Virus record (IMG/VR): IMGVR_UViG_3300010412_000063
Span: 1-40,068 of that record
DNA: 40,068 nucleotides
Source of the DNA: a virus
Strand: one strand, 5' to 3'
Shown here: positions 23,101 to 31,380 of the stretch, piece by piece
Layout of the letters: each line of letters begins with the position of its first letter
How positions within the stretch are numbered: position 1 is the first letter of the stretch
Notes under the pieces: generated by a model
Told to the model about the DNA's origin: nothing
Seen by the model: only the letters and a program-made list of their open reading frames with translations
Database searches by the model: none
Made by a program: the position numbers and the translations under genes

Positions 23101-23702
23101 CTATTTCCTAGCCGCTTCGCGCTGTTCGATCCACACTGCCCAAAGCATCAGTTCCTCTTCCGTCAGGTGCCCGTGCGGGATGATGTCCGGGCGATGTTGA
23201 TAGAGGTAGCCGCCGCGCAGATGGATCAAGGAGAGGCTTGCTGCGATGCTTGGGTCTTCGGCGAAGCGGCGGCGGGCTTTACGAGTTCGGACCCCATGCC
23301 GGTCAGGGTAGTGATCTCGCGAGTAATCATCGCGAACTCGACAGGGAAATGCTCCGCGAGCTTTACTGCGGTGGCGAGATCAACTTCCGGCGAGACTGAA
23401 CCAGCCACCATCATCTCAAGGCGCTTCGCCAGTTCGGCTGGCGTGCCTTTGTTGATGCCTAGCGCATTGCGGATCGCGTCGATCGACTTCTGATCGTTCG
23501 CGAGAGCTTCGGCGACAGTGCCGACGACCTTCTGCCTCTCTGCTGCTTCGTTCGCTCTGAAAAGCTCCGCGCCCGTGAGTCCGCGCACGACCCACTCGCG
23601 AGGCTCGCCCTCATCAAAGAACGGCGCGAGGTCTGGAACTTGAACCCGCGCCGTTCTTTGCTTCAGAGTCGAGGAAGCGAACTTCTCGACATTGAAAGGC
23701 AT
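23101..23702 (-). CDS. Tail assembly chaperone, -1 frameshift extended form (gpGT-like)
   Basis: The -1 frame overlapping the end of the 158-residue chaperone stays open and encodes a protein-like tail: DPSIAASLSLIHLRGGYLYQ, continuing to a TEEELMLWAVWIEQREAARK end. It stops at 23101, two bases before the tape-measure start. A fused product would be about 200 residues, matching the G/GT arrangement of siphovirus tail chaperones. I see no canonical XXXYYYZ heptamer; GTAAAGCCC near 23290 is the best candidate. The frame has no proper start of its own. Confidence 0.6.
23226..23702 (-). CDS. Tail assembly chaperone (gpG-like)
   Basis: A 158-residue protein between tail tube and tape measure. VPDLAPFFDEGEPREWVVRG and LTGAELFRANEAAERQK are typical of siphovirus tail assembly chaperones that coat the tape measure before tube polymerisation. 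Its start overlaps the tail-tube stop (TAATG). The C terminus is low in complexity and overlaps the -1 frame of the extended form. Confidence 0.82.
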   Translation of the reverse strand: MPFNVEKFASSTLKQRTARVQVPDLAPFFDEGEPREWVVRGLTGAELFRANEAAERQKVVGTVAEALANDQKSIDAIRNALGINKGTPAELAKRLEMMVAGSVSPEVDLATAVKLAEHFPVEFAMITREITTLTGMGSELVKPAAASPKTQASQQASP

Positions 23703-24673
23703 TACGGCACCTCAGCCGCGCTCGACTCGGCTGAGATGGTGCACGCTGCCTGCAGCGAATCGCCTGCCGGGAAGGTGCGCGCGATCCCGAGCTTGCCTTG
23801 CGTGACGATGTAGCTCGACTGATAGCGATCGGGGAAGAACTTGAACCACAAGTTCTGGTTCTTCAGCCCAACCAGCCCGTCGGAGACTCCGTTGTTGAGG
23901 TACGCGGTAAAGCTGCCCTGCGCCAGCGTCGAGGACGTCGAGCCGATCGTGCTGCCGTAGACCTGCTGCGACGCGACCGCGTGCGTTGTCTCTGGCGGAA
24001 CGAAGTCGCTTGCCAGCGAGACGTCCGCGAAGATCGGCGTCGCGTAGGAGGCATAGACCGCCTTCGGCACCGGTCCCGTGTGGATCTCGGGGTTGGCACT
24101 GTAGAACGTCACGCTGCCGCCGTTGTAGTTGATGTCGAACAGCGGGTAGTCGGCGCGTTCCGTGTGCGTGCCCACCGTGTCGAAAATCTCGGTGGCATCG
24201 ACGACCGCTGCGCTGTTGCTGGTAAGGCGGACCTGAGCGATCTCGACCGAGTCGGTAGGGATCAGCGGCGGACCGCCAGCAGCGCCGCGCGTCTCGCTGA
24301 ACGAAGTCGAGTCCGTGCCAGCAACAACTGCGATGGCTCCCGCGTTGTTGATGGTGATCGAGTTGATGATATGAGTGTCGGTCGGCGTGGCTCGCGTGAT
24401 CGAGCCAGTGCCAGCGTTGACGCTCGTCACGACCCCGTTCAAGTTCAAAGTCATAGCGGCAACGGTGACCGTATCGTTGCTCGCGTGCGTCGTCACCTTT
24501 CCGCCTGTCAACAACCCGTTCGGGCGGACGACCGGCGTGTATCCGGAGCGGCGGGACCAAAGCGCCGCGCCGCTCGTGAAGGTAGTAGCGTCGCCGGAAT
24601 CAGTGAGCGCCGCCATTGCGACGGACGCCTGACCGGCTTCGTATTGCAGTTTCGCGTTTTCAGCGGTTGGCAT
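23702..24673 (-). CDS. Major tail tube protein
   Basis: A 323-residue Thr/Ser/Val-rich beta protein directly before the chaperones, the usual position of the tail tube. The segment SYATPIFADVSLASDF and the C-terminal FKFFPDRYQSSYIVTQGKLG look like tube-fold strands. A central 70-150 region rich in Thr/Asn may be an inserted Ig-like or decoration domain. The AAGGA site supports ATG 24673, which overlaps the upstream small gene by 14 bases. Confidence 0.82.
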   Translation of the reverse strand: MPTAENAKLQYEAGQASVAMAALTDSGDATTFTSGAALWSRRSGYTPVVRPNGLLTGGKVTTHASNDTVTVAAMTLNLNGVVTSVNAGTGSITRATPTDTHIINSITINNAGAIAVVAGTDSTSFSETRGAAGGPPLIPTDSVEIAQVRLTSNSAAVVDATEIFDTVGTHTERADYPLFDINYNGGSVTFYSANPEIHTGPVPKAVYASYATPIFADVSLASDFVPPETTHAVASQQVYGSTIGSTSSTLAQGSFTAYLNNGVSDGLVGLKNQNLWFKFFPDRYQSSYIVTQGKLGIARTFPAGDSLQAACTISAESSAAEVP

Positions 24674-24845
24674 GATCTTTGTCCTTCAACGTGGTGCGTG
24701 GTTTGAGTTGCTTCGGCGCTTCTGCTTCGTCCATGTATAGCTCCATCGTCGACGAGTCAAAGTCCGACTCGTTGATGATGACCCACGCACCTTGCGACGG
24801 GTGCGTGGGTTTGATACGAAGCGTCCTTAGCGATTCGTCAGGCAC
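24660..24845 (-). CDS. Small hypothetical protein between coat and tail tube
   Basis: A 61-residue charged protein starting at GTG 24845, four bases after the coat gene, with no strong ribosome site. It contains KPTHPSQGAWVIINESDFD. Small genes at this place often encode head-tail or chaperone factors, but I cannot assign it. Coding seems likely because of spacing and frame conservation. Confidence 0.6.
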   Translation of the reverse strand: MPDESLRTLRIKPTHPSQGAWVIINESDFDSSTMELYMDEAEAPKQLKPRTTLKDKDHANR

Positions 24846-24849
24846 GAGG

Positions 24850-26004
24850 TTACGAGCCGATGAGGACGGCGAGATGCTCTGCCTTGACGACTTTCACGCC
24901 CCACGCGCAGGAGACCTCGTATTGCATCTGCCTGTATTGCGGATACATCGCGACCTCGAACGCAAGGCCCGAGCGTGGATCGACGATTGTCGTCCGATCA
25001 ATCGCAAGGTCGCCGCCGTCGGGCAGCGCTGGCAGGCGTTGCGCGAGCACGACCGCCGAGCGAGTGAACGCGAGATTCCTGACGCCAGAAGCCACGACAG
25101 TGATCGCCGTCGCACTCGCCGGGATCGCCTGAAGCAGGCCCGGTGCGTTGAGCACCACTGTGCCGCCGTTGCTGACGTCACTGTCGCCCGTTGCGACCAC
25201 GTACTGATTGGTGTCGCCAGCAAAGGTGATGATGTCGCCAGCGACGATCGTGCCCGTGCCAGCGGATGCGAGGGTGATGGTCGTCGCGCCTTTCGCGTAG
25301 CCCGCGGTATTGGTCGTCGCGCCCGACGCGGTGCCTTTGGTGTGCGATGCGATCTGCGCCGATTCCCTGACCATCATGCCGTTGATGTCCAGCAGCACGC
25401 CTTGACGAAGGATCGAGTCGGTCCCGGCATCTGCTGCCGCTGCTTGCTTGCCGCGAATGTTCGCGCCGGCGGTCGTGTTGATGATGAGGTGAAGGTCGCT
25501 GTTAGGCGAGCCACGATCGATCAGCGCCTTGCGCGCATAGGACGCAGCGGTGTAATCGTTCGCAGTCGCGAACGGCACCGTGCCGCCTGCGCCAGACGCG
25601 CCGCCTGCCGAACTCCAAAGCGCGCAAAGATCAGTCTCGATCTCGTTGGCGATGGCTCGGAATGCTTGCTGGATTTGCGCATTGCGCATCGGGCCAGCGC
25701 CGTGCCCACCGGCTACGGACAACTCTTGCTCGCCTGTCCAACGGAACGGCGCGCGACGCGCCTTCGTGATGGAGAGGGTGATGTTGCCGATCGTCTGATT
25801 GCCGTCGTCGGGCGGCGTGACCGCCGGGGTGATGTCGCCGACAGTTGCCGACGGCGCGACGAACGACCGGACGGTCTGTCCAACAGCGGCGCGCGAAGCT
25901 ACTGCGTCGAGCGTGACTGCAGGAACCATGCCGACAAGCTCGCGCGAGACGACATCGAGGTTGGCATAGAGTTCAGGAATGAGGTTGGTCAATGTCGTGG
26001 ACAC
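24850..26004 (-). CDS. Major capsid protein, P22-like coat
   Basis: A 384-residue coat protein resembling the P22 gp5 family of the HK97 fold. The N-terminal helices start TLTNLIPELYANLDVVSREL; the ITLSITKARRAPFRWTGEQE segment and QIQQAFRAIANEIETDLCAL are family-like. A region near 225-290 (TITLASAGTGTIVAGDIITF) corresponds to the inserted I-domain. P22-like coats also occur in siphoviruses. It follows the scaffold gene and precedes the tail tube, so head and tail structural genes share this strand while portal and terminase do not. Confidence 0.88.
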   Translation of the reverse strand: MSTTLTNLIPELYANLDVVSRELVGMVPAVTLDAVASRAAVGQTVRSFVAPSATVGDITPAVTPPDDGNQTIGNITLSITKARRAPFRWTGEQELSVAGGHGAGPMRNAQIQQAFRAIANEIETDLCALWSSAGGASGAGGTVPFATANDYTAASYARKALIDRGSPNSDLHLIINTTAGANIRGKQAAAADAGTDSILRQGVLLDINGMMVRESAQIASHTKGTASGATTNTAGYAKGATTITLASAGTGTIVAGDIITFAGDTNQYVVATGDSDVSNGGTVVLNAPGLLQAIPASATAITVVASGVRNLAFTRSAVVLAQRLPALPDGGDLAIDRTTIVDPRSGLAFEVAMYPQYRQMQYEVSCAWGVKVVKAEHLAVLIGS

Positions 26005-26016
26005 GGTGTACTCCGT

Positions 26017-26697
26017 CTAAGTGAGAGTTACGCCTTCCTTCGACAAAGCCATCCGCCTCGCAGGCGGCAGCGCATCGAACTCGGCGCGGGTCATTTGCTT
26101 AACCGCCCCATTGCCTCCCGCATTAGAGGGCCTAACACCAGCGCCTCCCGCGCCGGTTGACTTCATCAACTCGGGGCGCGACTTCGCGAACCCAGCCACG
26201 CCATCGCGTACCGAGATCAACTTGCCGTCATCGCCCTTAAAAAGCAGATCATCGCCCTCCCACACCACGCGGGAGTCGATGAAGGACTGGACGAGATCGG
26301 GCGCGACGAACTCGTGCGCCCCCAATGCCTCAGCAATGGTGGCTCTCTGAGCGCTCGTGCGCTGCTTGCCTATCGCCTCTTCCATGCCCTTTGTCGCCGC
26401 TGCTAGATCGCGTTCCAGCTTGCGCACCTTCGCCTCGTATTGCTTGGCGGCTTCGGCTGCGCCTCTCGCGTCCGGTAACGATTCGAGTTCCTCTTCCGTC
26501 GAGATGCCTAGCTTCTCCATCAGCTTGTGCGCCAATGCTTCAGCGCTTTCCAGCTTGGACTTCAGTCCCTTCCGTCCGCTGATCGATTCGTTACGGGCTG
26601 CATCGCGCTGCCCAATCAAATCTGCCTCGTGTTCTTTCAGCTTGGCAAATAGCTCGTCGGTGACTTCTTTTCCCTTTAACTCTTCGATGTTGAACAT
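26017..26697 (-). CDS. Scaffolding protein
   Basis: A 226-residue protein immediately upstream of the coat gene. Residues about 5-130 are highly charged and helical, fit for a coiled-coil scaffold, followed by a folded segment and a Gly/Asn/Pro-rich linker near 180-200. The C terminus (KQMTRAEFDALPPARRMALS) resembles the short capsid-binding tail of phage scaffolds. First gene of the minus-strand structural operon; ribosome site weak. Confidence 0.82.
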   Translation of the reverse strand: MFNIEELKGKEVTDELFAKLKEHEADLIGQRDAARNESISGRKGLKSKLESAEALAHKLMEKLGISTEEELESLPDARGAAEAAKQYEAKVRKLERDLAAATKGMEEAIGKQRTSAQRATIAEALGAHEFVAPDLVQSFIDSRVVWEGDDLLFKGDDGKLISVRDGVAGFAKSRPELMKSTGAGGAGVRPSNAGGNGAVKQMTRAEFDALPPARRMALSKEGVTLT

Positions 26698-26766
26698 GGG
26701 CGTCCCGCCTATGGTTGAGCGGCATCTCGCCGCGAAGGTGATTCGACTGGAATCTATAGCGTCCTC

Positions 26767-26783
26767 GTGTCATTAGGTGACAC
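26767..26783. promoter_or_regulatory. Inverted repeat GTGTCA-N5-TGACAC in divergent portal/scaffold promoter region
   Basis: A symmetric site lies in the 110-base gap between the divergent scaffold and portal genes. A minus-strand TATAGA (26758-26753) is a possible -10 for the scaffold operon with the inverted repeat around its -35. The half-site differs from TGTCAGC, so a different regulator is likely. Confidence 0.4.
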
Positions 26784-26807
26784 AAGGCGATGATCTAATG
26801 GCTTGCC

Positions 26808-27941
26808 ATGCGTAACGCTGCCGCGCCTCGCTTTACCTTCATCGCTAACGCCTTGAACGGCGACGGTCCTTTTCGCCCGACTGTCACCTACGATTCAACA
26901 GGCGCAGCGTTGTCGATTGGTTCGACTTACCTCGTGCGCTACCCGAGAGAGTCGGACGACAAGTTCGCAAGACGTAACGAGTTGGCGGTCTATGCGTCGC
27001 CGCTTGCGCAGCACGCGGCACGCTTCTGCGGCTACCTCGCAGAGAGGACGCCGGTGCGCGATCTGCCGCACCAGCTATACAAGGCGATCGAGGCAGATGC
27101 GGACGGGAGGGGCAATAGCCTCGACGTCTTCCTTCAGGACTTTATGATCCAAGCGAAGGCGCGTGGGTCGATGTTCCTGCTTGTCGACATGCCCAAGCGC
27201 CTGCCGTCTACGCTCGCCGCTCAGATCGCGACGCGTAGCGCCCCGTTCCTCACGAGCATCTTCCCCGAGATCGTCACCGACTATGAGATCGGACAGGACG
27301 GGCGTCTGACGGAGGTCTCTTTCACCGGGACATTCACGGACGATGACGGTAAGAACAAAGACTGCGAATGGACGTTCACGACCTCGAAGTGGGAAGCAAA
27401 GGACAAGGAAGGCATATTGCTTGGCAGTGGCGACATAAGCATCGGTCGATGCCCCGTGCTGCTGTTCGTCGAGACGGGCGACTATCCCTGCTTCGGTTCG
27501 TTCTCGCCGATCGCTGATCTGTCCCGTGACTTGTTCAACCTCAACAGCGAACTCCGCGAGATTCTCCGAGCGCAGACCTTCTCGCTGCTGACGATGCAAG
27601 TCGCGGAAGGGTCGACTAACGAGCAGAAGCTAGAGTCCGCAAAGGTCATCGGGCAGACGATCGGCACCTCGAACTTGATGGTGCACTCGGGACAGACGCC
27701 AGCCTTCATCGCGCCTCCCAGCGGGCCAGCCGACACCTATATCACCGTGATCGACAAGCTGCGGCAGTTGATCGACGACATCGGCTTGGCGGTCGCATCG
27801 CCGAACCAGCAGGAGTCGGGCATCAGCATGCAGATGCGGTTCCACTCGATCAACGCTGCGCTCGCGCGCTTCGCTGAACGGATGGAGGATGGGCGCGCGA
27901 CTTCAACATGGCAGAGGTTACGACCGAGCTTGAAGTCCTGA
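26808..27941 (+). CDS. Portal protein, N-terminal and central part (frameshifted)
   Basis: A 377-residue product with portal-type sequence (DUF4055/SPP1-like): YLVRYPRESDDKFARRNELA near 42-61, GSMFLLVDMPKR near 120-131, DLFNLNSELREILRAQTF near 240-257 and a GLAVASPNQQESGISMQMRF helix. After about residue 361 (AERMED) the frame runs into an unrelated 16-residue end. The -1 frame continues with WARDFNMAEVTTELEV, the expected portal helix. A single missing T near 27891 would join it to 27908-28162 for about 452 residues. Sequencing/assembly error is more likely than loss of an essential gene. Confidence 0.85.
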   Translation: MRNAAAPRFTFIANALNGDGPFRPTVTYDSTGAALSIGSTYLVRYPRESDDKFARRNELAVYASPLAQHAARFCGYLAERTPVRDLPHQLYKAIEADADGRGNSLDVFLQDFMIQAKARGSMFLLVDMPKRLPSTLAAQIATRSAPFLTSIFPEIVTDYEIGQDGRLTEVSFTGTFTDDDGKNKDCEWTFTTSKWEAKDKEGILLGSGDISIGRCPVLLFVETGDYPCFGSFSPIADLSRDLFNLNSELREILRAQTFSLLTMQVAEGSTNEQKLESAKVIGQTIGTSNLMVHSGQTPAFIAPPSGPADTYITVIDKLRQLIDDIGLAVASPNQQESGISMQMRFHSINAALARFAERMEDGRATSTWQRLRPSLKS

Positions 27942-28162
27942 CCGAGATGAACGCCAACGCGATGCCCGTCGAGGTCATTGCGGAACAGCAGAAGCGAATC
28001 GTGAATATCCAGTTCGCGGGAGCAGAGTCGCGCGACGTTGACGAACTTAACGCGGCGATCGATGAACTGGTGCAAGAGCGCAAGCGTCGTCAGGCTGAAG
28101 AGGCGACGACACCGACTGAAGCGCAACCCACTGAACCCCCCACCGAACCCCCCACCACGTGA
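27908..28162 (+). CDS. Portal protein, C-terminal fragment
   Basis: An 84-residue frame that reads as the continuation of the portal: a helical TELEVLTEMNANAMPVEV segment, then a charged helix and a Thr/Pro/Glu-rich tail. It overlaps the upstream fragment in another frame. Its apparent ATG at 27908 is the Met within RDFNMAEV, with no ribosome site. It is better regarded as part of one portal gene interrupted by an indel. Confidence 0.7.
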   Translation: MAEVTTELEVLTEMNANAMPVEVIAEQQKRIVNIQFAGAESRDVDELNAAIDELVQERKRRQAEEATTPTEAQPTEPPTEPPTT

Positions 28163-28171
28163 GGATAGGAA

Positions 28172-28786
28172 ATGGAAAAAGGCAAACTCGGCTTTAGCGC
28201 CGCCGCTCAACTCGTGGCGGGCGCGACGCTTCCCTTCAAGGCAGCGATCCCCAAATTCAAATACCACTTTGAGCATATCCGCGACGGTCAGACGATCGAC
28301 GAGTGGGACTGCGAGAACATCGTCACGACTGAGGGCGCATCGTCGCTGCTCGACGTTTACTTCGATGCCGCTGCGCAGATTACTGCGTGGTATCTCGGGC
28401 TGATCTCGTCGGCGAGCTACTCGACGCCTCCGGCGATCGGCAACACGGCGGCGAACCTGTCGGCGGCTGGTAACGGCTGGGCGGAATGCTCGGCGAGCTA
28501 TGCGCCCGACTATGACACCCCCACCGGCACGAACCGCGGGGCGATCACGTTCGGCGAGCCGACCGGCACCGATCCTGTCTCGCTCGCTTCAAGCTCGACG
28601 GTCGACATCACCTTCAGCGAGAGCGGCACCGTCAAGGGAGCGTTCATCGCTGCGGGCACGACGAGGCTTGCGACGACCGCGCCGCTCTACTCTGCTGCGC
28701 TGTTCTCGGGCGACAAGACAGTGGTCGACAATGACCAACTGAAGGTCACCGTGACGGTCTCTGCCGATCTCGTCTACACGCCATAA
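28172..28786 (+). CDS. Virion-associated protein, unknown
   Basis: A 204-residue Ala/Thr/Ser-rich beta protein right after the portal, with a GAGGA ribosome site. Segments such as FEHIRDGQTIDEWDCENIV and YLGLISSASYSTPP suggest a minor capsid, decoration or fiber protein, as is common in this position. I recall similar hypothetical proteins in other phages but know no function. A strong terminator follows about 90 bases later. Confidence 0.7.
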   Translation: MEKGKLGFSAAAQLVAGATLPFKAAIPKFKYHFEHIRDGQTIDEWDCENIVTTEGASSLLDVYFDAAAQITAWYLGLISSASYSTPPAIGNTAANLSAAGNGWAECSASYAPDYDTPTGTNRGAITFGEPTGTDPVSLASSSTVDITFSESGTVKGAFIAAGTTRLATTAPLYSAALFSGDKTVVDNDQLKVTVTVSADLVYTP

Positions 28787-28877
28787 AGCAGTTCGTCCGA
28801 GTCGGCAGCTTCACGTTCACTGCGGAAGGCTGGTCGGCTATCGTCGAGGCTATCAAAGCCGATCCGGCACGCTTCTC
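28787..28877 (+). other. Start-less reading frame similar to the neighbouring protein
   Basis: The -1 frame after the 28786 stop is open and reads FVRVGSFTFTAEGWSAIVEA and on into the next gene's frame, but has no ATG, GTG or TTG. FTFTAE also occurs at the end of the 28915 gene product (FSFTFTAEEKRMIVKW). It may be a decayed gene start or duplicated remnant. Confidence 0.3.
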
Positions 28878-28904
28878 GCCCCGACTTGCTCGGGGCTTTT
28901 TTTT
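28878..28904 (+). terminator. Rho-independent terminator
   Basis: GCCCCGA (28878-28884) and TCGGGGC (28890-28896) form a perfect seven-base stem with a five-base loop, followed by eight T residues. The T-run directly abuts the GGAGG ribosome site of the next gene, so it may work as an attenuator, lowering expression of the downstream fiber and neck genes relative to the portal. Confidence 0.85.
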
Positions 28905-28914
28905 GGAGGACTCA

Positions 28915-29175
28915 ATGGCGCTAACTCCCGGAGACATAGCACAGGTCATCAACGGCGCAGCAGATGACGCGACCGTCGTGCGTTGGACAAAGCCTCCGTT
29001 GCGCGCTGCTGCTGAAGCAGTGCACACGGTTCTGACGTCGCAGCAGTTGAAGGATTCGCTTTCAACTGCGATCGACACTGCGACCGCGCCGTTCTCCTTT
29101 ACCTTCACCGCAGAGGAAAAGCGGATGATCGTCAAGTGGGTTCTGAAGGTCAGGTTCGATAGAGGGAACGACTGA
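28915..29175 (+). CDS. Small hypothetical virion-region protein
   Basis: An 86-residue protein with GGAGG five bases before ATG 28915 (a TTG at 28903 is less likely). Helical, with FSFTFTAEEKRMIVKWVL near the C terminus. Its stop overlaps the next start. Function unknown; it lies at the head of the fiber and neck genes. Confidence 0.65.
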   Translation: MALTPGDIAQVINGAADDATVVRWTKPPLRAAAEAVHTVLTSQQLKDSLSTAIDTATAPFSFTFTAEEKRMIVKWVLKVRFDRGND

Positions 29176-29687
29176 TGGCAAAGACAATCCTCGAGTATCC
29201 CGCCGCCGCGATGATGCCGGCGTGGCCCCTGTTCGATGCGGGCGATGGCGGCGTGTTCATGGACTTCCTCAACCAGACGCGGCAGTGCTGGCGCTTTGCA
29301 TCGGACGATGTCGAGCGAGCGATCCAGACGCAAGTCGTCGAGATGCCGACGACCTACACCGGCGGCACGTTGAAGATGAAACTCCTCTGGATTGCTAACG
29401 CAAATACCGGAGCGGTTCAGTGGGAAGCCTACGTCGAAGCAATCACCGAAGCTGATGCCTTTGACATCTACGCCAACCAAGCGTCTTGGGACTCGGCGAA
29501 CACGCTGACGGAGACAGTCTCATCGACGCTGGGCTATCTGATGCTGTCTGAGATCACGCTGACGAACAAGGACAGCGTTGCCGTCGGTGACTCGGTTCGC
29601 TTTGCCTTGCGCAGGGACGCGGATCACGCGAGCGACACCTTCGCGGCGTACGCTTACGTCTTTTCGATCGCCATCGAAGAGGCTTGA
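29175..29687 (+). CDS. Hypothetical beta-rich virion protein
   Basis: A 170-residue protein starting in a one-base overlap with the previous stop. Alternating hydrophobic strands (TLKMKLLWIANANTGAVQWE, LGYLMLSEITLTN, VRFALRRDAD) suggest a jelly-roll or fiber-attachment protein, like small proteins next to tail-fiber genes in other phages. No family named. Confidence 0.65.
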   Translation: MAKTILEYPAAAMMPAWPLFDAGDGGVFMDFLNQTRQCWRFASDDVERAIQTQVVEMPTTYTGGTLKMKLLWIANANTGAVQWEAYVEAITEADAFDIYANQASWDSANTLTETVSSTLGYLMLSEITLTNKDSVAVGDSVRFALRRDADHASDTFAAYAYVFSIAIEEA

Positions 29688-29691
29688 TCGC

Positions 29692-31380
29692 ATGCGCGGT
29701 CCCTTCTCGTCGTCCAACTATTTCACTGGACCGGCGCCAGCCTTCAATTACGACGGCGCGTGGGGATGGGGGCTGTCTTGCTATCGCCAGAGCGCGCCAG
29801 CGACGGGTCTGGAAGTCGTGATGTCCATCAACGACAACGCCTCGACCGGCTTTCAGAACTGCATCTATCACGCTCAGGACACCAGCAATTATTCACAGAC
29901 CGGCGTTGCGAACAGCGGCGAGCATGTTTACTACCGCGCGCGATCCTCTCTGAACGCCCGCAGCCGATTCGGTCTATACCAGACTGCCTACAACCAGCGG
30001 CGTGTCGGCATCAACAATTCTTTCTCCTCCAGCACGGTGTCGCTCACTTACGACTGGTCGACACTCAATGAAGTCTGCATCGGGATGCTGCGATCGACCG
30101 AGACGGTCTACGTCCACGACGGCATCTACATCGATGCGATCTGGGCGTACAACGGTCTCTTGGACATAACCGACGGGCTTCTGAGCAACTTTGTTTACTT
30201 CCTCTCGAATGGCGGGCATCTGCCCAACTGGAACTTCGCCAACGGCGAGGGCGTCGAACTCTTGTTCTTTGTTCCCCTATCCATGAGCGGCAACCTCCGA
30301 TCGATCGCCGGAACGATGGAGGGCTACGAGCTAACGGAGCACGGGACAGTCGGCTCCTATGGCGAGTTCACGACGTTTTCGGAATACTTCACGGGAAGTT
30401 GCGCGCCGGGACCGATGGGTTCTTGGGTCCACAGGCCTCGCTCGATCATCGTGCCCGCGTCTTATGGCGAGGCGTTCGGCACTGCTGCCAGCAAGTCTCC
30501 GCAACTCATCCTCCCCGCATCATTGAGTGCTGGCGTCGGGGTTGCTGAAGCGCTGTCGCCTGCCGCGATCTTCCTCGAAAGTTTCGCCGATGCGTTGGGC
30601 ATCAGTGGTGAGCAAGTCGCCAACTCGACGATCGAAGAGGCAATCGCCGAAGCGATAGGGCTGGCGACCGACAAGACAGCATCGACCGTATATGCGGGAG
30701 TGCTGGACGCAAGCATTGGCGTTGGCGATAGCAAGTCAGCACAGGCGGTCCTATCTGCTTATCTAGTCGAGCAGCTTGGGGTGTTCGATTCTCCAAGCGC
30801 TGCGAGCGTGTTCCTCGCCTCTCTCGCAGAAGCGGTCGGGGCTGGCGAAGAGACGACGACGAACATCATCGCCCAAGCGACCGTTGCGGAAGCGCTGGGG
30901 CTTGGCAAGGACGCGAGCGCAAGCGCGATCTATGGGACTCTCGTCGACGAAGCGATCGGGATCGGCTTCGATGCTGTTGGTCTTGCTCTCACGACCCGCT
31001 ATGCCCGCCCCATCTCGACAGTGACGCCGGGCACTTGGTACGCGGTGGGAGCGGCGACGCTTCACGATGCAGTCAACGAAGAGGTGCGCAGTGATGCAGA
31101 GGACATCCGCACCGAGACAGCGACGACGGCGCGCTTCGCCCTCACGCCTCTGATCGATCCGGGCGACACGATCCACAAGTTGTTCATGGCAATCCCTGCG
31201 GGCTTCGTGCCCGCTGGCGTTCTGACCGTGCGCCTGTTCTCGGCAAGTATCGAGATCAAAGAGTGGGTCGTCGGCACGCCCACTGCGGACTCTCTTCTAG
31301 AGTTGCCGCTGTCGTCAGCAGAGCGCGACACGATCACCGACTACACCGACTTAGAACTTGAGGTGGAGGCAACGCCGTGA
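29692..31380 (+). CDS. Repeat-containing virion or fiber protein
   Basis: A 562-residue protein starting at ATG 29692 after a GAAGAGG site. Residues 1-240 are beta-rich with many aromatics and may be a lectin-like jelly roll. Residues about 259-431 hold eight or more imperfect units of about 20 residues around EA(I/L)G(L/I)G(D), such as DASIGVGDSKSAQAV and EALGLGKDASASAI. The C-terminal 130 residues form another beta domain. The stop overlaps the next start (GTGA). Host-recognition fiber or head fiber is likely by context. Confidence 0.72.
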   Translation: MRGPFSSSNYFTGPAPAFNYDGAWGWGLSCYRQSAPATGLEVVMSINDNASTGFQNCIYHAQDTSNYSQTGVANSGEHVYYRARSSLNARSRFGLYQTAYNQRRVGINNSFSSSTVSLTYDWSTLNEVCIGMLRSTETVYVHDGIYIDAIWAYNGLLDITDGLLSNFVYFLSNGGHLPNWNFANGEGVELLFFVPLSMSGNLRSIAGTMEGYELTEHGTVGSYGEFTTFSEYFTGSCAPGPMGSWVHRPRSIIVPASYGEAFGTAASKSPQLILPASLSAGVGVAEALSPAAIFLESFADALGISGEQVANSTIEEAIAEAIGLATDKTASTVYAGVLDASIGVGDSKSAQAVLSAYLVEQLGVFDSPSAASVFLASLAEAVGAGEETTTNIIAQATVAEALGLGKDASASAIYGTLVDEAIGIGFDAVGLALTTRYARPISTVTPGTWYAVGAATLHDAVNEEVRSDAEDIRTETATTARFALTPLIDPGDTIHKLFMAIPAGFVPAGVLTVRLFSASIEIKEWVVGTPTADSLLELPLSSAERDTITDYTDLELEVEATP

